This document shows positions 20,002-29,749 of a stretch of DNA of 64,000 bases, piece after piece (the first letter of the stretch is position 1; each line of letters begins with the position of its first letter). This DNA comes from Bacteroidetes bacterium GWF2_33_38. Its GTDB lineage: Bacteria; Bacteroidota; Bacteroidia; Bacteroidales; GWF2-33-38. Both the position numbers and the translations under genes were made by a program. The notes below the pieces were generated by a model. It saw only the letters and a program-made list of their open reading frames with translations, was not told the origin of the DNA and did no database searches. Location: assembly GCA_001769505.1 (NCBI GenBank), contig MEOF01000041.1:20177-84176 (forward strand), read 5' to 3'.

Positions 20002-20649
20002 TTGAAATATTTCTCTTTCATATTGATTATTCTTGTTTTTTTATTCCTCGTTTCTTGCAAAAAGAAACCGGAAACACTCTATATTTCAGGAGTTGTGAGG
20101 CAAAATAATACAGAAACAGTAAGCGACGCAAAAGTTAAACTTTATACCCAGCAAATTGTTAACAATACATGGAGTGCAGCTTATTCTGTTCTTGAATCAA
20201 CTTCAAGCGATGATAACGGAAATTTCCAATTTTTAATCGAAGATTTTGCATATGTAAATTTTAAAATTGAAGTTTCGAAAGAAAATCACTATGCTGAATT
20301 TATTGAGTTTACAAAAAACAATTTTAGCGGAAATAAATATTTTAATGAATTTAATATATACCCATTTGGGTGTTTACAAATTCATATTAAAAATTCGGCT
20401 CCGGTAAATACCCAAGATTATATGTCGTATCAACTTTTGGGAGACATGCCTTCGACTTTTCAAGCAGGTTCGGATTCTATTTTTTACTTTAATGGAAATT
20501 CGGTTGATACTACGAAAACATGTAAAGTTTACGGTAATTATAATATTTTGATAAATTGGAGTACTTTTAAGTCAAATATTTTGAAAGAATATTCCGATAC
20601 AATTTATATTTTTGCTAATGATACTACTTGCTACGATTTGTTTTACTAG
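20002..20649 (+). CDS. Lipoprotein with carboxypeptidase-regulatory-like domain
   Basis: A 215-residue lipoprotein that starts at TTG 20002, two bases after the preceding stop. No ATG is available before the signal peptide (KYFSFILIILVFLFLVSC). The mature N-terminus (YISGVVRQNNTETVSDAKVK, then DDNGNFQF) is a carboxypeptidase-D regulatory-like Ig fold. The remainder is beta-rich and unassigned. It probably stays with the C1 peptidase at the membrane, judged from gene order only. Confidence 0.75.
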   Translation: MKYFSFILIILVFLFLVSCKKKPETLYISGVVRQNNTETVSDAKVKLYTQQIVNNTWSAAYSVLESTSSDDNGNFQFLIEDFAYVNFKIEVSKENHYAEFIEFTKNNFSGNKYFNEFNIYPFGCLQIHIKNSAPVNTQDYMSYQLLGDMPSTFQAGSDSIFYFNGNSVDTTKTCKVYGNYNILINWSTFKSNILKEYSDTIYIFANDTTCYDLFY

Positions 20650-20661
20650 GTAAATTACAAA

Positions 20662-22431
20662 ATGATAGATACAATAATAGTTGGAGTCGTACTTATTTTT
20701 ATCTTGCTTGCTTTGTACACAGAGTTAGTTGGTCCTGCTTTTACTTTTTTAATTGCAATTATTTCATTAGGTATTTTCGGAATTCTTTCGCCAAGCGAGA
20801 TTTTAAATGGATTTGCTAACGAGCAAATTTACGTTATTATTATGCTTTTGCTTTTAGGCGACATTATTCGTAAGACAAATCTTGTCGAGCAAGTTTTCGA
20901 TTATATATTTGGTCGCACTAAAACTCATCGGGGATTTTTAGGAAAAATGACTTTGCTTGTTGGAGGTTTTTCAGGTTTTCTAAACAACACTCCACTTGTT
21001 GCAGTAATGATGCCTTATGTTGTAAATTGGTCAAAAAAAAATGAAATAGCTCCTTCAAAACTTTTAATACCTCTTTCATTTGCAACTATTTTGGGTGGTT
21101 GTATTACACTAATTGGAACGTCAACGAATTTAATCGTAAATGGTCTTGTTATTGAAAATGACATACCTGGATTAACATCGTTAAGCATGTTTGATTTCAC
21201 GCCTGTTGGACTTGCCATGTTTTTAGTAGGTTTTTTTTACTTGTATTTCTTTGCTGAAAAATTATTACCAACGAGAAAAGATGATTTGACCGAATTTACA
21301 ACGAATGCACGTGAGTATATTATTGAAGCTCAAGTAAGAGAAGGCTCTCGTTTAATCGGGCAAACCGTTGAGGAAGCAAATCTGAAAAACATGAATAGCC
21401 TATATCTGTTTCAAATTATTCGAAACAGAGTAACAATTTCTGCTGTTCAATCAGATGAAATAATTAAGCAAGACGATTTACTGATTTTTGCCGGAGGAAC
21501 AAAGGATATTGCAGATTTATTTGATTCGAGGTCAGGTTTAACTTTCCCAGAAGTTGGGCTTTTACATCGAAAAAAATATACCGAAGTTGTTGAAATTGTT
21601 ATTTCGCACAACTCATCACTCATAAATCAAACGGTTAAGGAAATAAATTTCAGAAAAAAATATCATGCAGCGATTTTAGCTATCAGACGAAATGGTGAAA
21701 AATATACAGGTTTAATCGGAAATATGAAACTTAAAGCAGGAGATGCTTTACTTCTTTTAGCTGGTTCCGATTTTAACGATAGAGCAGAGGATTCTCTAGA
21801 TTTTTATCAAATTTCGAAAGTTAAAGAAATAAGAAAAACACCATTTTATAAAATTGCCATAATTTTGGGTGGAATGGCAACTGCAATTGCATTGTCGGCT
21901 TTTAATATTGTTCCTTTGTTTATGTCGTTAATTTCATTGATTACGCTATTGCTTATGTTAAATATAGCATCGCCAAAAGAGTTGCACAAGAACATTGATT
22001 TTAATTTGGCAATCATTATCGCACTTTCGCTTGCACTTGGCACAGCTATGATTAAAACCGGTTTTGCTGAATTAATTGCACAAAATTTAATTTCCATATT
22101 CTTACCTTTAGGCAAATATGGCATATTGACGGGTATTTATTTGATAACTACAGTGTTAGCGGCTTTTATTACCAATAAAGCTTCGGTAGCATTAATATTT
22201 CCTATTTCCTTGGCTATTGCAATGGAAATGGGGCTTCCTCCATTACCATTTATTTTGGTTGTCGCTTTTGCTTCTGCCGCAAATTTTATGACTCCAATCG
22301 GTTATCAAACCAACCTTATGGTTTATGGTCCGGGCAACTATTCATTTAAAGATTTTTTTAAGATTGGATTCCCATTAACTATTCTTTATATGATTGGAAC
22401 TGTTTTAATTTTGGGCTATTTTTATTTTTAA
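20662..22431 (+). CDS. SLC13/DASS-type permease with two TrkA-C domains
   Basis: A 589-residue membrane protein. The first half has helices of the Na+/anion symporter and ArsB/CitT superfamily, with the family's hairpin motifs (SGFLNNTPLVAVMMPY, GTSTNLIVNGL). Two TrkA-C (RCK-C) cytosolic domains lie at ~210-295 and ~300-380 (VREGSRLIGQTVEEANL; ISHNSSLINQTVKEI). The remaining helices follow (TNKASVALIFPIS, PIGYQTNLMVYGPG). Proteins of this architecture are usually annotated as sulfate or other divalent-anion importers. cysQ begins 3 nt downstream, which supports a sulfate role by gene order. Confidence 0.88.
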   Translation: MIDTIIVGVVLIFILLALYTELVGPAFTFLIAIISLGIFGILSPSEILNGFANEQIYVIIMLLLLGDIIRKTNLVEQVFDYIFGRTKTHRGFLGKMTLLVGGFSGFLNNTPLVAVMMPYVVNWSKKNEIAPSKLLIPLSFATILGGCITLIGTSTNLIVNGLVIENDIPGLTSLSMFDFTPVGLAMFLVGFFYLYFFAEKLLPTRKDDLTEFTTNAREYIIEAQVREGSRLIGQTVEEANLKNMNSLYLFQIIRNRVTISAVQSDEIIKQDDLLIFAGGTKDIADLFDSRSGLTFPEVGLLHRKKYTEVVEIVISHNSSLINQTVKEINFRKKYHAAILAIRRNGEKYTGLIGNMKLKAGDALLLLAGSDFNDRAEDSLDFYQISKVKEIRKTPFYKIAIILGGMATAIALSAFNIVPLFMSLISLITLLLMLNIASPKELHKNIDFNLAIIIALSLALGTAMIKTGFAELIAQNLISIFLPLGKYGILTGIYLITTVLAAFITNKASVALIFPISLAIAMEMGLPPLPFILVVAFASAANFMTPIGYQTNLMVYGPGNYSFKDFFKIGFPLTILYMIGTVLILGYFYF

Positions 22432-22434
22432 ATC

Positions 22435-23262
22435 ATGGAGTTTCACGATTATTATAAAATTTGTTTTCAAGCTATTATCGAAGCATCTGAAAAGATTATA
22501 GATATTTATGATAATCACAAAATTACGATTGAATACAAAGCTGATAATTCGCCGGTAACTCAAGCCGATTACGCTTCAAATAAAATTTTAACATCATATT
22601 TAACCAAAACAAATATTCCAATTTTAAGTGAGGAAGGGAAAGATATTGCTTACGACGAACGAAAAAATTGGGAGTATTTTTGGTTGATTGACCCACTCGA
22701 TGGAACCAAAGAATTTATTCATAAAAATGGAGATTTTACAATCAATATTGCCCTGATATACGAACATAGACCAATTTTGGGAATCGTATATTCTCCAGTT
22801 CATCAAGAAATGTATTGGGGAGATGAACATATTGGAGCATTTTTCGCAAAAGTATCAAGTGAAAACGTAAATCAAATATTTGAAATATCTCAGAAATTAC
22901 ATTCAGAGAAGTCAAACATAAATGAAATTCGTATTGTAGCAAGTCGTTCACATTTATCAGAACAGACTCAAAATGCGATAGATTTTGTTGCTTCTAGGTT
23001 TAATATAAGTTTTAAATCACGCGGAAGTTCGTTGAAAATGTGTTTGCTTGCAAGCGGACAAGCCGAATATTATCCGAGATTTTCGCCCACAATGGAGTGG
23101 GATACAGCTGCCGGACAAGCTGTACTTTTGGCATCAGGTGGAAAAATTATCGAAACTCAAACACTCGAAGTTGTGCGTTATAATAAAGAATCGCTTTTGA
23201 ATCCATTTTTTTATGCATTTTCTGCTAGTATTGTTGATAATATTAACGACCTAATTATATAA
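22435..23262 (+). CDS. cysQ: 3'(2'),5'-bisphosphate nucleotidase CysQ
   Basis: A 275-residue inositol-monophosphatase-superfamily enzyme that hydrolyses 3'-phosphoadenosine 5'-phosphate (PAP) to AMP, removing the by-product of PAPS use. Metal-binding motifs: EEGKD, WLIDPLDGTKEFI (~82-94) and EWDTAAGQAVLLASGG near the C-terminus. It lies 3 nt after the SLC13 permease and 4 nt before the DUF2231 gene, so the three look like one operon. PAP turnover is needed wherever cysC (37.1-37.7 kb here) makes PAPS. Confidence 0.92.
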   Translation: MEFHDYYKICFQAIIEASEKIIDIYDNHKITIEYKADNSPVTQADYASNKILTSYLTKTNIPILSEEGKDIAYDERKNWEYFWLIDPLDGTKEFIHKNGDFTINIALIYEHRPILGIVYSPVHQEMYWGDEHIGAFFAKVSSENVNQIFEISQKLHSEKSNINEIRIVASRSHLSEQTQNAIDFVASRFNISFKSRGSSLKMCLLASGQAEYYPRFSPTMEWDTAAGQAVLLASGGKIIETQTLEVVRYNKESLLNPFFYAFSASIVDNINDLII

Positions 23263-23266
23263 AAAT

Positions 23267-23692
23267 ATGTTTGACACAGGACATTTACACCCGATGAGCG
23301 TACATTTTCCGATTGCTTTAATCGTAGTTGGAATTTATTACAATTTTACCAAAATATATAAAACTAAATCATTAACAATAACAAGTACCGGCATATTACT
23401 CCATTTGCTAGGAACAATTAGTGCTGTTGTGGCTTGTCTGACAGGGGAATATTTTACTCACGAACATACAGGGAAAGCTCACGACATTAAAGAAATACAC
23501 GAATTATTTGCCAATCTAACTATGTATTTAATGGTTACGATTTCAATTCTATTTCTTTGGATTCGTTACAAAAAAGTTGAAAACAACACCATAAACATAA
23601 TCATTTTGTTGTTAATGGGTGCTTCGCTGGTTTCAGTTGCAATTGCAGGGTATTATGGAGGAACGCTTGTCTACAATTATATGATTCAATAA
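23267..23692 (+). CDS. DUF2231-family membrane protein
   Basis: A 141-residue protein with four hydrophobic helices. The N-terminus LHPMSVHFPIALIVVGI is the family hallmark (HP-x-x-VHFP), and the histidines in GEYFTHEHTGKAHDIKEIHE could bind metal or heme. Function is unknown; some members sit near cytochrome genes. It follows cysQ by 4 nt. Confidence 0.8.
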   Translation: MFDTGHLHPMSVHFPIALIVVGIYYNFTKIYKTKSLTITSTGILLHLLGTISAVVACLTGEYFTHEHTGKAHDIKEIHELFANLTMYLMVTISILFLWIRYKKVENNTINIIILLLMGASLVSVAIAGYYGGTLVYNYMIQ

Positions 23693-23753
23693 GTTTTACT
23701 GGCAAGCTATAATACCAATTTTATTTTCATATGACACATATGTGATTTTTTAG

Positions 23754-23812
23754 ATTCCCTTTTTCAAGGGAATGTGCCTCAAAAAATTACCACATACCCG
23801 CAAAGCGGGTAT
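23754..23812. terminator. Two tandem hairpins between convergent genes
   Basis: ATTCCCTT/AAGGGAAT (23754-23761 with 23766-23773) is followed by ATACCCGC/GCGGGTAT (23794-23801 with 23805-23812, loop AAA). Both lie between the stop codons of the DUF2231 gene and cstA, consistent with one terminator per direction or a two-hairpin terminator. Confidence 0.65.
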
Positions 23813-23817
23813 CTTAT

Positions 23818-25242
23818 CTAGTTCGTTTTGATTTTTGTTTTTGCGACGAAGAATAAAGCTAAAAAGAGGGTAAATAAAATACCAATAATATACGAAATTT
23901 GATGATTTAATTGAAAACCTTCAGGGGCAATTAAAATATAGGTTGAACAAACTGCAGTCATAAATAATGCAGGGATAAAAGTTACCAAATAAAGTTTTTT
24001 TAATTGAATTAAATACACCGAAATTGTCCATAAAACAATAGTTGCCAAAACTTGATTTGACCAAAACATATATCGCCAAATTATATCGAAATTTATTTGA
24101 GTTAATAAAAATCCTACAGCAAAAAGTGGAATACTTATGTAAAGTCTTTTCATAATTTTTTCTTGCGGATATTTCAAAAAATCGGCAACTATTAATCTTG
24201 CACTTCTAAAAGCTGTGTCGCCAGTTGTGATTGGTGCTGCAACAATTCCTAGAATTGCTAAAACACCACCAAGTTTGCCCAACATTGTGTTTGAAATTAA
24301 TGAAACCATTGCGGTTGCATTTCCATTATTTGCAATTAATTCTGAATTTAATTCTGAAACTCCTCCATAAAAAGCCATTCCAGCTGCAGCCCAAATCATT
24401 GCAACAACTCCTTCGGTAATCATTGAACCATAAAATACTCGTCGTCCAAGTTTTTCATTTTTTATGCATCGAGCCATCAACGGCGATTGTGTAGAATGAA
24501 AACCCGAAATTGCTCCACACGAAATAGTAACAAATAACATCGGAAAAACCGGAAATTTTTCTGGATTTGCATTCAAATTTCTGAAAGAATCGAACGTAAG
24601 TTCTGGAATGGTGTAAGTTTGGAAAAATAATCCATAAACAATTCCAACCGCCATAAATAAAAGTGCTAAACCAAAAACTGGATAAATTCTACCTATAAGT
24701 TTATCAATAGGAAGTAATGTTGCTGCAATATAATAGATAAAAACAGCCCAAATCCAAAAGTTTACGGTTAAATAATCGTTGGTCATTGAGTTTAAAATGT
24801 TTGCAGGTCCTTTAATAAAAACTGCTCCAACCATAATCATCAAAATCAAAGTAAACACACGCATAAATTGTTTTGCATTCAAACCTAAATATTTTCCGAC
24901 AATTTCTGAAATACTTTCGCCTCGTTGACGAACCGACATCATTCCTGCTAAATAATCGTGAACAGCTCCGCCTAAAACATTTCCGATAGCAATCCATAAA
25001 AATGCAATTGGACCATAAACTGCACCCAAAACAGCTCCAACAATTGGTCCTAAACCAGCAATATTTAAAAATTGAATTAAAAATATTTTAAACCAAGGCA
25101 TTGGAACATAGTCAACTCCATCTTGAAGTTCGTACGCTGGCGTTATTTTGGTTGAATCGGCACCAAAAAGTTTTTCAATAAACTTGCTGTAAATCAAATA
25201 TCCAAGAAGTAAAAATGCGATTGAAAAAATAAATGTGTACAT
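23818..25242 (-). CDS. cstA: CstA-family carbon starvation / pyruvate-peptide transporter
   Basis: A 474-residue polytopic membrane protein. The start MYTFIFSIAFLLLGYLIY is a first membrane helix. Family motifs include QFLNIAGLGPIVGAVLGA, AVHDYLAGMMSVRQRGES, GAISGFHSTQSPLMARC and ITTGDTAFRSARLIVADF. CstA proteins import peptides or pyruvate under carbon limitation. E. coli CstA is about 700 residues; this is the shorter version common in Bacteroidota. It lies 46 nt downstream of the LolC/E-like gene on the same strand. Confidence 0.9.
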   Translation of the reverse strand: MYTFIFSIAFLLLGYLIYSKFIEKLFGADSTKITPAYELQDGVDYVPMPWFKIFLIQFLNIAGLGPIVGAVLGAVYGPIAFLWIAIGNVLGGAVHDYLAGMMSVRQRGESISEIVGKYLGLNAKQFMRVFTLILMIMVGAVFIKGPANILNSMTNDYLTVNFWIWAVFIYYIAATLLPIDKLIGRIYPVFGLALLFMAVGIVYGLFFQTYTIPELTFDSFRNLNANPEKFPVFPMLFVTISCGAISGFHSTQSPLMARCIKNEKLGRRVFYGSMITEGVVAMIWAAAGMAFYGGVSELNSELIANNGNATAMVSLISNTMLGKLGGVLAILGIVAAPITTGDTAFRSARLIVADFLKYPQEKIMKRLYISIPLFAVGFLLTQINFDIIWRYMFWSNQVLATIVLWTISVYLIQLKKLYLVTFIPALFMTAVCSTYILIAPEGFQLNHQISYIIGILFTLFLALFFVAKTKIKTN

Positions 25243-25288
25243 AAATTTAGGTTAATATTTTTATGTTGAAATTCATTTTCGAGATAAA

Positions 25289-26533
25289 TCAGTTGAACTG
25301 AATTGCCTTAATCGGTTTAATTCGGGTAATAATGTACGATGGAAGAATCATCATAATGAATGTGATGAACAAGGTGCCTAGATTTAACAATACAAGATGA
25401 AGAATATTTAAGTTAATGGGAACTGTATCGACATAATAAGTTGTTGGGTCAAGTTTAATAATTCCAAAGTACGATTGTAATATACATATTAAAATTCCGA
25501 TTAAATTTCCCCAAAACATTCCTTTCCCGATAAGAAATGCAGCATTGTATAAAAATATTTTTCGAATACTCCAATTTGATGTTCCAAACGATTTTAAAAC
25601 TCCAATCATACTAGTGCGTTCTAGAATAATGATTAGCAATCCAGAAACCATGTTAAATCCGGCGACTATGGTCATTAAAACTAAAATAACCCAAACATTT
25701 AGGTTTTGTAATTCGAGCCAGTCAAAAATTTGAGGATTTTTTTCTTTCACGGTTGTAACAGTGAGCATTGAGCCATCGCTATTAAATGTGTTTGCAACAA
25801 GCCCATATAAGTTGTAGGCAATTTCGTCGATTTGCGAAAACTCATCAACTAAAATCTCGTAACCAGAAACTTGATTTTCTGTCCATCCATTTAATTTTTG
25901 AATGTGAGAAATGTCAACAATTGCATACAATTTATCGAATTCTTCGAGACTGGTTTTGTAGATACCCGAAACAACAAATTTTCGCATTCGTGGAGGTTCT
26001 TGAATGAAATACATTTGCACATCGTCGCCAACATTTAGCTGTAACATTGAGGCTAGGCTTTTAGAAATCAATATTTTGTCTGATTTAACAGAGTCTTCTA
26101 CTAAAAAACTTTCGCCTTTTACAATATTTTGATTAAAAAAACTCCAATCGAAGTCGCTTCCAATACCTTTTAAAACAATACCTTGAATATTTTCTTGGGT
26201 TTTAATAATTCCGGCTTTGGTAGCAAAAGTTTGAATGTGATTTATTCCAATAATAGCGTTCTTGAACTTATAAAATGCCGAATTTTTGTCAATTGGTTTT
26301 GTTTCGTACGATAAATTTGAATCGTAGTTTACAATCTGAACATGAGCTCCAAAGCCTATAACTTTGTTGCGAATTTCATTTTTGAACCCGGTAACAATAG
26401 CTACTGAAAGTATCATTACGGCTAGGCCAAGAGCAATTCCAATGATTGCGATAGATATAATCGGCTTCGATATTTTTTTATTCTCGCCAGATCCTGAGAT
26501 AATTCGTTTTGCTATAAAAAATTCGGTATTCAA
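25289..26533 (-). CDS. LolC/LolE-type ABC transporter permease (lipoprotein release)
   Basis: A 414-residue FtsX/MacB-family permease. One N-terminal helix (KPIISIAIIGIALGLAVMIL) precedes a periplasmic MacB-PCD domain (~45-260). Three C-terminal helices follow (~275-300, 320-345 and 380-402). The start MNTEFFIAKRI is typical of Bacteroidota LolC/E homologues. With an ATPase (LolD, not adjacent here) it would extract outer-membrane lipoproteins from the inner membrane. The ATPase-permease pairing is inferred from the family. Confidence 0.83.
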   Translation of the reverse strand: MNTEFFIAKRIISGSGENKKISKPIISIAIIGIALGLAVMILSVAIVTGFKNEIRNKVIGFGAHVQIVNYDSNLSYETKPIDKNSAFYKFKNAIIGINHIQTFATKAGIIKTQENIQGIVLKGIGSDFDWSFFNQNIVKGESFLVEDSVKSDKILISKSLASMLQLNVGDDVQMYFIQEPPRMRKFVVSGIYKTSLEEFDKLYAIVDISHIQKLNGWTENQVSGYEILVDEFSQIDEIAYNLYGLVANTFNSDGSMLTVTTVKEKNPQIFDWLELQNLNVWVILVLMTIVAGFNMVSGLLIIILERTSMIGVLKSFGTSNWSIRKIFLYNAAFLIGKGMFWGNLIGILICILQSYFGIIKLDPTTYYVDTVPINLNILHLVLLNLGTLFITFIMMILPSYIITRIKPIKAIQFN

Positions 26534-26605
26534 TTTGCCGTTTATTTAACATTAATTTGTGGAGAACTCAAAATCTAATTACAATAATACTGATTATGAT
26601 TTAAG

Positions 26606-26613
26606 TACCTTTG
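26606..26613 (+). promoter_or_regulatory. -7 element before namZ
   Basis: TACCTTTG matches TAnnTTTG 41 nt before the namZ ATG. Just downstream a small inverted repeat (TACCATT-cat-AATGGTA, 26622-26638) lies in the predicted leader and could be an operator or leader hairpin. Confidence 0.45.
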
Positions 26614-26654
26614 CAAATAGGTACCATTCATAATGGTAACAAATATATACATTT

Positions 26655-27833
26655 ATGATGAAAAAAATATTCATACTTCTCTTTTTCAATTTTAGTTTTT
26701 TAATTTTAATGGCTATTGATTATTCGAACTCAATACCGGCAGCTGAATTAACTCATAAATATATTTCTTTACTCAAAGGAAAAAGGGTTGGCGTAGTTGC
26801 TAATCAAACATCAATGATTAAGAATACGCATTTGGTTGATAGCTTGCTCTCGCTCGAAATAAATATTACTAAAATATTTTGTCCTGAGCATGGATTCAGA
26901 GGGAAAGCCGATGCCGGAGCACAGATTGATAATTCAGTAGATGAAAAAACAATGATTCCCATCATTTCTCTTTATGGCAATAACAAAAAACCAAAAGCAG
27001 AACAAATAACAGATTTGGATATTATTGTCTTCGATGTTCAAGATGTTGGAGCAAGGTTTTATACGTATATTTCTACCATGCACTATGTAATGGAAGCTTG
27101 TGCTGAAAACAATATTCCTTTTTTGATACTTGACAGACCCAATCCAACTGGATTTTACGTTGATGGTCCAATTTTGAAAAAAGAGTTTAGCTCGTTTGTC
27201 GGAATGCACGAGGTCCCAATTATTCATGGAATGACGATTGCTGAATACGCAAAAATGCTTAACGAAGAAGGTTGGTTGAAAGATGGAATAAAATGTAATT
27301 TATCATATGTACTATGTGAAAATTACTCGCATAACTCAATTTACAAACTCCCAGTAAGTCCATCGCCAAATTTATCTACAATGAGTGCAGTTTTTTTGTA
27401 TCCTTCACTTTGCTTATTCGAAGGAACTGTTATTAGTGTTGGAAGAGGAACCGATTTCCCTTTTCAAGTAATTGGAAACCCAGCATTGAAATCAATGAAT
27501 TTTTCGTTTGTCCCAAAAGAAACTATTAAAGGAAGCATTCCTTTATATTTTGGAAAAAAATGCAATGGTTACGACTTAAGAAATATTACTGAAGATTCGT
27601 TGGTAAATTTAAAACAAATAAATCTTGCTTGGATTATTGATTTGTACAATAAATATCCCGAAAAAGAAAAGTTTTTTAATTCATTTTTTAACAAACTTTC
27701 AGGAAATTCGGAACTCAAAGAGCAGATTAAGAGAGGACTTTCGGAAAAAGAAATTAGAAAATCGTGGGAACCTGCTCTTGCAGAGTTTAAACTTTTGCGA
27801 AAAAAATACTTGTTATACGAGGATTTCAACTAG
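26655..27833 (+). CDS. namZ: NamZ-family exo-beta-N-acetylmuramidase (DUF1343)
   Basis: A 392-residue secreted protein with a signal peptide at ~1-22. The DUF1343 signatures are present: GKRVGVVANQTSM, FCPEHGFRGKADAGA, IPIISLYG, DIIVFDVQDVGARFYTYIST, ILDRPNPTGFYVDGPI and GMTIAEYAKMLNEEGW. NamZ of Tannerella removes N-acetylmuramic acid from the non-reducing end of peptidoglycan fragments, so the expected role is muropeptide recovery in the periplasm. Length fits the family. The neighbouring LiaF-like/LytS/LytTR operon also suggests envelope functions. Confidence 0.88.
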   Translation: MMKKIFILLFFNFSFLILMAIDYSNSIPAAELTHKYISLLKGKRVGVVANQTSMIKNTHLVDSLLSLEINITKIFCPEHGFRGKADAGAQIDNSVDEKTMIPIISLYGNNKKPKAEQITDLDIIVFDVQDVGARFYTYISTMHYVMEACAENNIPFLILDRPNPTGFYVDGPILKKEFSSFVGMHEVPIIHGMTIAEYAKMLNEEGWLKDGIKCNLSYVLCENYSHNSIYKLPVSPSPNLSTMSAVFLYPSLCLFEGTVISVGRGTDFPFQVIGNPALKSMNFSFVPKETIKGSIPLYFGKKCNGYDLRNITEDSLVNLKQINLAWIIDLYNKYPEKEKFFNSFFNKLSGNSELKEQIKRGLSEKEIRKSWEPALAEFKLLRKKYLLYEDFN

Positions 27834-27924
27834 CGGATATCTCAATTCATCTCTAATTTTCGTCGTTCATCGACAAAAATCCATTGCTTAACGATTTCTT
27901 GTTTCATTTACTTGTGTTCGAACA

Positions 27925-27932
27925 TAATTTTG
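27925..27932 (+). promoter_or_regulatory. -7 element of the LiaF-like/LytS/LytTR operon
   Basis: TAATTTTG matches TAnnTTTG and lies 33 nt before the ATG at 27966. Possible -33 boxes are TTTC at 27902-27905 (19 nt upstream) or TTG at 27899-27901. Its position argues against the ATG at 27912, which would be upstream of the transcript. Confidence 0.45.
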
Positions 27933-27965
27933 AATAAAAAATTATTAATTTTAAAACGTAAGAAA

Positions 27966-28691
27966 ATGGAAACAATTAATTTTTATCATTCAAAAAAATC
28001 GATTATGAAAAAAGTTGCTTTGGGATTAGTTTTAGTGGCAGCAGGATTATTATTTCTTGCCATCAATTTCAATTATATTGAAAGAGACGCAATTAAAATA
28101 ATTTTAACTTGGCAAATGCTGCTTATAACCATCGGGTTTATCAATATTTTTGACCGAAATAGTCGAACAAGTGGCATAATTTTAATTCTAGTCGGAACAT
28201 TTTTTATTCTTCCAAAACTTTTTGTTTTTCCTTTTAATTTTGTTGGCTTATTTTGGCCGGTGCTCCTAATATTAGGCGGGATATTTATTATTGCAAGAAT
28301 AGGTAAAAAGAGTAAATTTCATCAACATTCCGATTTTAAATTAGACTCAGGTTATATTGAAATAACTAATGTTTTTGCAGGAGGCAAGCATGTAATTTCT
28401 CCCGTTGAATTTAAAGGAGGAAAAATTTCTAATGTTTTTGGTGGAGCCGAAATCGACTTAACTCAAACAACTTTAGCTGACGGTAAAAATGTGTTAGAAG
28501 TAAACGCCGTTTTTGGTGGTGTTAGTTTAATTGTGCCTTCCGATTGGCTTATTCATTTGGAAATTAGCTCGGTACTAGGTGGATTTGAAGATAAAAGAAG
28601 GTTGAATCAACATGCAAATATTAATCAAAGCAAAGAGTTATTCATCAAGGGTTCTGCTGTATTTGGAGGTGGTGAAATAAAATCGGTATAA
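27966..28691 (+). CDS. LiaF-like membrane protein
   Basis: A 241-residue protein. The N-terminal half has three or four hydrophobic helices (~15-110), the small LiaF transmembrane unit. The C-terminal ~115 residues repeat beta-helix-like turns (NVFAGGKHVIS, NVFGGAEIDLTQ, AVFGGVSLIVP, SVLGGFEDKRR), the LiaF C-terminal domain signature. In Firmicutes LiaF restrains an envelope-stress two-component system. Here the gene lies 5 nt before a LytS-type kinase, so a modulating role is likely but inferred. ATG 27966 is chosen because of the promoter position and because upstream residues are not conserved-looking. Confidence 0.82.
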   Translation: METINFYHSKKSIMKKVALGLVLVAAGLLFLAINFNYIERDAIKIILTWQMLLITIGFINIFDRNSRTSGIILILVGTFFILPKLFVFPFNFVGLFWPVLLILGGIFIIARIGKKSKFHQHSDFKLDSGYIEITNVFAGGKHVISPVEFKGGKISNVFGGAEIDLTQTTLADGKNVLEVNAVFGGVSLIVPSDWLIHLEISSVLGGFEDKRRLNQHANINQSKELFIKGSAVFGGGEIKSV

Positions 28692-28696
28692 GAATC

Positions 28697-29749
28697 ATGG
28701 AGCATCCGTTATTTTCAAAATTTAAGAACATTCTTATTTATACATTAATGTGGGGGCTTGTTTCAGGAACCCACATTCTTATTTTACTGATTTTTTATAA
28801 ATTTAATTTTTCAACAGCCATTGCCGATAGTTTATTGTTTAATGGAATTTTTTATTTTTTGGGAATATCAATGTGGTATGTAATAAATTTCACACAACCT
28901 GAAAAATCGAAAGCAATAAACACCATTTTTAATCACCTAACGCTTTTAATTATTATTGAACTTATATGGATTGGAATAGGATATAATATTCTAATCATTA
29001 TTTTTGAAAACAATATTGAATATACAACTTTTCTTACATATTCTTTAACTTGGCGAATTGTATCGGGGATTCTTTTTTATACAATTATTGCCTTATTTTA
29101 TTACATAATTATCTATTATCGAAATTTGCAAGAAAAAATAGTTGCCGAAGTTAAACTTCGTGAAACAATAAAAGAAGCTGAACTTAACTTGCTTAAATCG
29201 CAAATCAATCCACATTTTTTATTTAATAGCTTAAATTCGATAAGTTCACTAACCATTACAAATCCTGAAAAAGCTCAGGAAATGATTATTAAATTATCCG
29301 ATTTTTTGCGATATGTAGTATCAAAAGGCGAAGGGAATTTTATAACATTTGAACAAGAAATTGAAAATGCAAAACGATATTTGGAGATTGAGCAAGTTCG
29401 TTTTGGCAATAAGTTGCGATTTGAATTTAAATTAGACGAAAATTGCGGAAACATAAATATTCCTAGTTTACTTTTACAGCCTTTGTACGAAAATGCAGTT
29501 AAACATGGAGTTTACGAAAGTGTAGTGCCTATTCAAATTCAAACTTCATGCGTTTTCAATCAAACGCATATTGAAATAAATATTACGAATAATTACGAAA
29601 ACGAAATAAGTGTGAAAAAGGGAGCCGGAATAGGTTTGCGAAACATACGAAATAGACTCGAACTCACATACAATGCAACTAATTTGTTGAGTATTGAAAA
29701 AAAAGACAATATATTTAACGTTAAACTTATAATTCCGCTTGAATCATGA
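28697..29749 (+). CDS. LytS/YehU-type sensor histidine kinase
   Basis: A 350-residue membrane kinase: four transmembrane helices (~10-35, 45-65, 75-100 and 112-140) with almost no extracellular loop, then a coiled linker and the His_kinase domain. The phospho-acceptor His is in SQINPHFLFNSLNS (~170-183). The ATP-binding region has LLLQPLYENAVKHG and GAGIGLRNIRNRLEL. Such kinases sense signals within or near the membrane. The stop overlaps the regulator start by 4 nt (ATGA), so translation is coupled. Confidence 0.9.
   Translation: MEHPLFSKFKNILIYTLMWGLVSGTHILILLIFYKFNFSTAIADSLLFNGIFYFLGISMWYVINFTQPEKSKAINTIFNHLTLLIIIELIWIGIGYNILIIIFENNIEYTTFLTYSLTWRIVSGILFYTIIALFYYIIIYYRNLQEKIVAEVKLRETIKEAELNLLKSQINPHFLFNSLNSISSLTITNPEKAQEMIIKLSDFLRYVVSKGEGNFITFEQEIENAKRYLEIEQVRFGNKLRFEFKLDENCGNINIPSLLLQPLYENAVKHGVYESVVPIQIQTSCVFNQTHIEINITNNYENEISVKKGAGIGLRNIRNRLELTYNATNLLSIEKKDNIFNVKLIIPLES

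Noticed and set aside
27857..27879. Hairpin after namZ as a terminator
   Set aside because: Only a 4-bp GTCG/CGAC core with mismatched flanks; too weak to call.
27912..27965. Upstream ATG extending the LiaF-like protein by 18 residues
   Set aside because: It lies upstream of the likely -7 element and adds a basic stretch unlike the family N-terminus.
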